Assembly: GCA_016783865.1 (NCBI GenBank)
Contig: JADHVS010000278.1
Span: 1 to 5,522 of the forward strand
Reading direction: 5' to 3'
Origin: Bacteroidales bacterium
GTDB taxonomy: Bacteria > Bacteroidota > Bacteroidia > Bacteroidales > SM23-62
DNA length: 5,522 bases
Position numbers and translations under genes: made by a program. Positions 4,920 through 5,522 of this stretch are shown here, one piece after another (position 1 is the first letter of the stretch; each line of letters begins with the position of its first letter). The notes beneath the pieces were generated by a model. The model saw nothing but the letters and a program-made list of their open reading frames with translations, was not told the DNA's origin and searched no databases.

Positions 4920-5522
4920 TCTGTTTATTGCGCAAACTCCATGATGATGCGGTAAATAAACTTAGCCTTACTAATGCTTTCGTATTTGCACCGGTGCTTC
5001 ATTTCCAAACCAAAAAGGAGTGCTGCCCGCGATGCCAGACCAATTTAAAGGTACATCATACCGACACAAGGAAACTTTACATGCTGGATACCGGTGAGTG
5101 TAAAGCGCACCGCACCTTCATGTTTTGTCCGGACTGTAAGGGTGTTTACCCGCCGGAAGATTTTGAAAAAAGCGTGCCATCCTATTCCAACGTGGGATAC
5201 GATGTCATGGTGCTGACAGGCCGGTTGATCTTTTGTGAGCACCACACAATCATGGAAGCACTTTCGGAATTAAAAAAACGCAACGTTCATATCTCATCTT
5301 CCCAGGTGTCTTATCTTGCCCAAAAATTCATATTCTACCTGTCGGTTCTCCACCAACAAGCCGGGGCAATGCTTAAAATGCGAATACGTCAAAAAGGGGG
5401 ATATATCCTGCATATTGACGGCACATGCGAAGGGGCAAGTCCCCATTTAGTCTCTGCTATTGACGAGGTCAGCAATTTTGTGCTGGCCAACGTAAAGATC
5501 CCGAGTGAAAGCAAAGAGCAGG
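4895..5522 (+). CDS. Transposase-like second ORF (zinc ribbon, HTH, start of a DDE/RNase H-like domain), partial
   Basis: This frame is open for 209 codons with no stop and runs off the window. Numbering from 4895, residues 44-47 (CPRC) and 78-81 (CPDC) form a CxxC-x30-CxxC pair typical of a zinc ribbon. Residues about 102-145 (ALSELKKRNVHISSSQVSYL inside) look like another HTH. After a basic linker, GGYILHIDGTCEG (168-180) is a hydrophobic strand ending in Asp175, followed by LVSAIDEVSNFVLANVKI (185-202), two further strand-like runs. That is the expected look of the first catalytic Asp and beta-hairpin of an RNase H-fold DDE transposase, perhaps MULE-like; the remaining acidic residues would lie outside the window. 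No ATG occurs before Met63 (5081), which lies after the first CxxC, so an independent start would break the zinc motif. Production by -1 frameshifting from the 4269 ORF is therefore favoured. A TTG at 4928 or GTG at 4994 are less likely starts. Confidence 0.68.

Larger units (their letters stand above)
4080..5522 (+). mobile_element. Putative insertion sequence or transposon, left portion only
   Basis: The flippase frame stops prematurely at 4079. From there the DNA changes to an AT-rich leader with repeated 13-bp sites, followed by two overlapping frames: a multi-HTH protein, then a zinc-ribbon plus DDE-like protein joined through an A9 slippery run. This layout (DNA-binding ORF, -1 shift, catalytic ORF) is the classic architecture of several IS families such as IS1 and IS3, but the proteins do not resemble the IS1 or IS3 transposases I know. 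The exact left boundary is uncertain: it could be anywhere between about 4070 and 4120. The right end lies outside the window, so inverted terminal repeats and a target duplication cannot be checked. Alternatives are a domesticated transposase-like regulator or an unrelated two-gene cassette. Confidence 0.55.

Noticed and set aside
5045..5245. 66-residue - strand frame
   Set aside because: It is antisense to the zinc-ribbon frame on the + strand, whose CxxC pairs make it the convincing coding strand.

Overview
The window looks like a piece of chromosome from a member of the Bacteroidota, most likely an uncultured or environmental Bacteroidales-type lineage. Three things suggest this: AT-leaning composition with almost no Shine-Dalgarno sequences, at least one good match to the Bacteroidota promoter element TAnnTTTG, and protein styles typical of that phylum (a cyclophilin with a long insert before its HLD motif, a PheS with a four-cysteine insert, and a Bacteroidota-type Wzx/MATE-fold flippase). 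No 16S or other decisive marker is present, so this is inference.

Left part (1-2440), ordinary chromosome. A hairpin (2-23) and an array of five and two-thirds 27-bp tandem repeats (35-186) lie directly upstream of an OsmC/Ohr-type protein gene (+ strand, start best placed at 225). This gene converges on pheS (- strand, phenylalanyl-tRNA synthetase alpha chain), with a 51-bp gap that holds a compound palindrome. Upstream of pheS, on the same strand and only 32 bp away, is a secreted cyclophilin-type peptidyl-prolyl isomerase, so the two are probably co-transcribed.

Middle (2441-4079). A 301-bp AT-rich divergent intergenic region leads to a + strand polysaccharide flippase that starts with TTG. 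Its reading frame ends abruptly at residue 445, inside what should be the 13th membrane helix; family members normally carry about 40-50 more residues.

Right part (about 4080-5522), a probable mobile element that truncated the flippase gene. It holds three exact copies of a 13-bp site (GATAAAGTATACT) arranged around a Bacteroidota promoter, a 216-residue multi-helix-turn-helix protein (4269-4919), and a second, overlapping open frame (4895 to the window end). The second frame encodes a zinc-ribbon-like CxxC...CxxC segment, a further HTH-like segment, and the beginning of a domain with a strand-ending Asp (LHIDGT), as in RNase H-fold DDE transposases. It has no ATG upstream of its zinc motif and overlaps the first ORF at a run of nine A in the correct phase for a -1 frameshift. 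The two frames therefore probably make one transposase-like fusion protein by -1 slippage, with the short product perhaps acting as repressor. This is the most interesting part of the window. Its right end lies outside, so terminal inverted repeats and a target-site duplication could not be tested.
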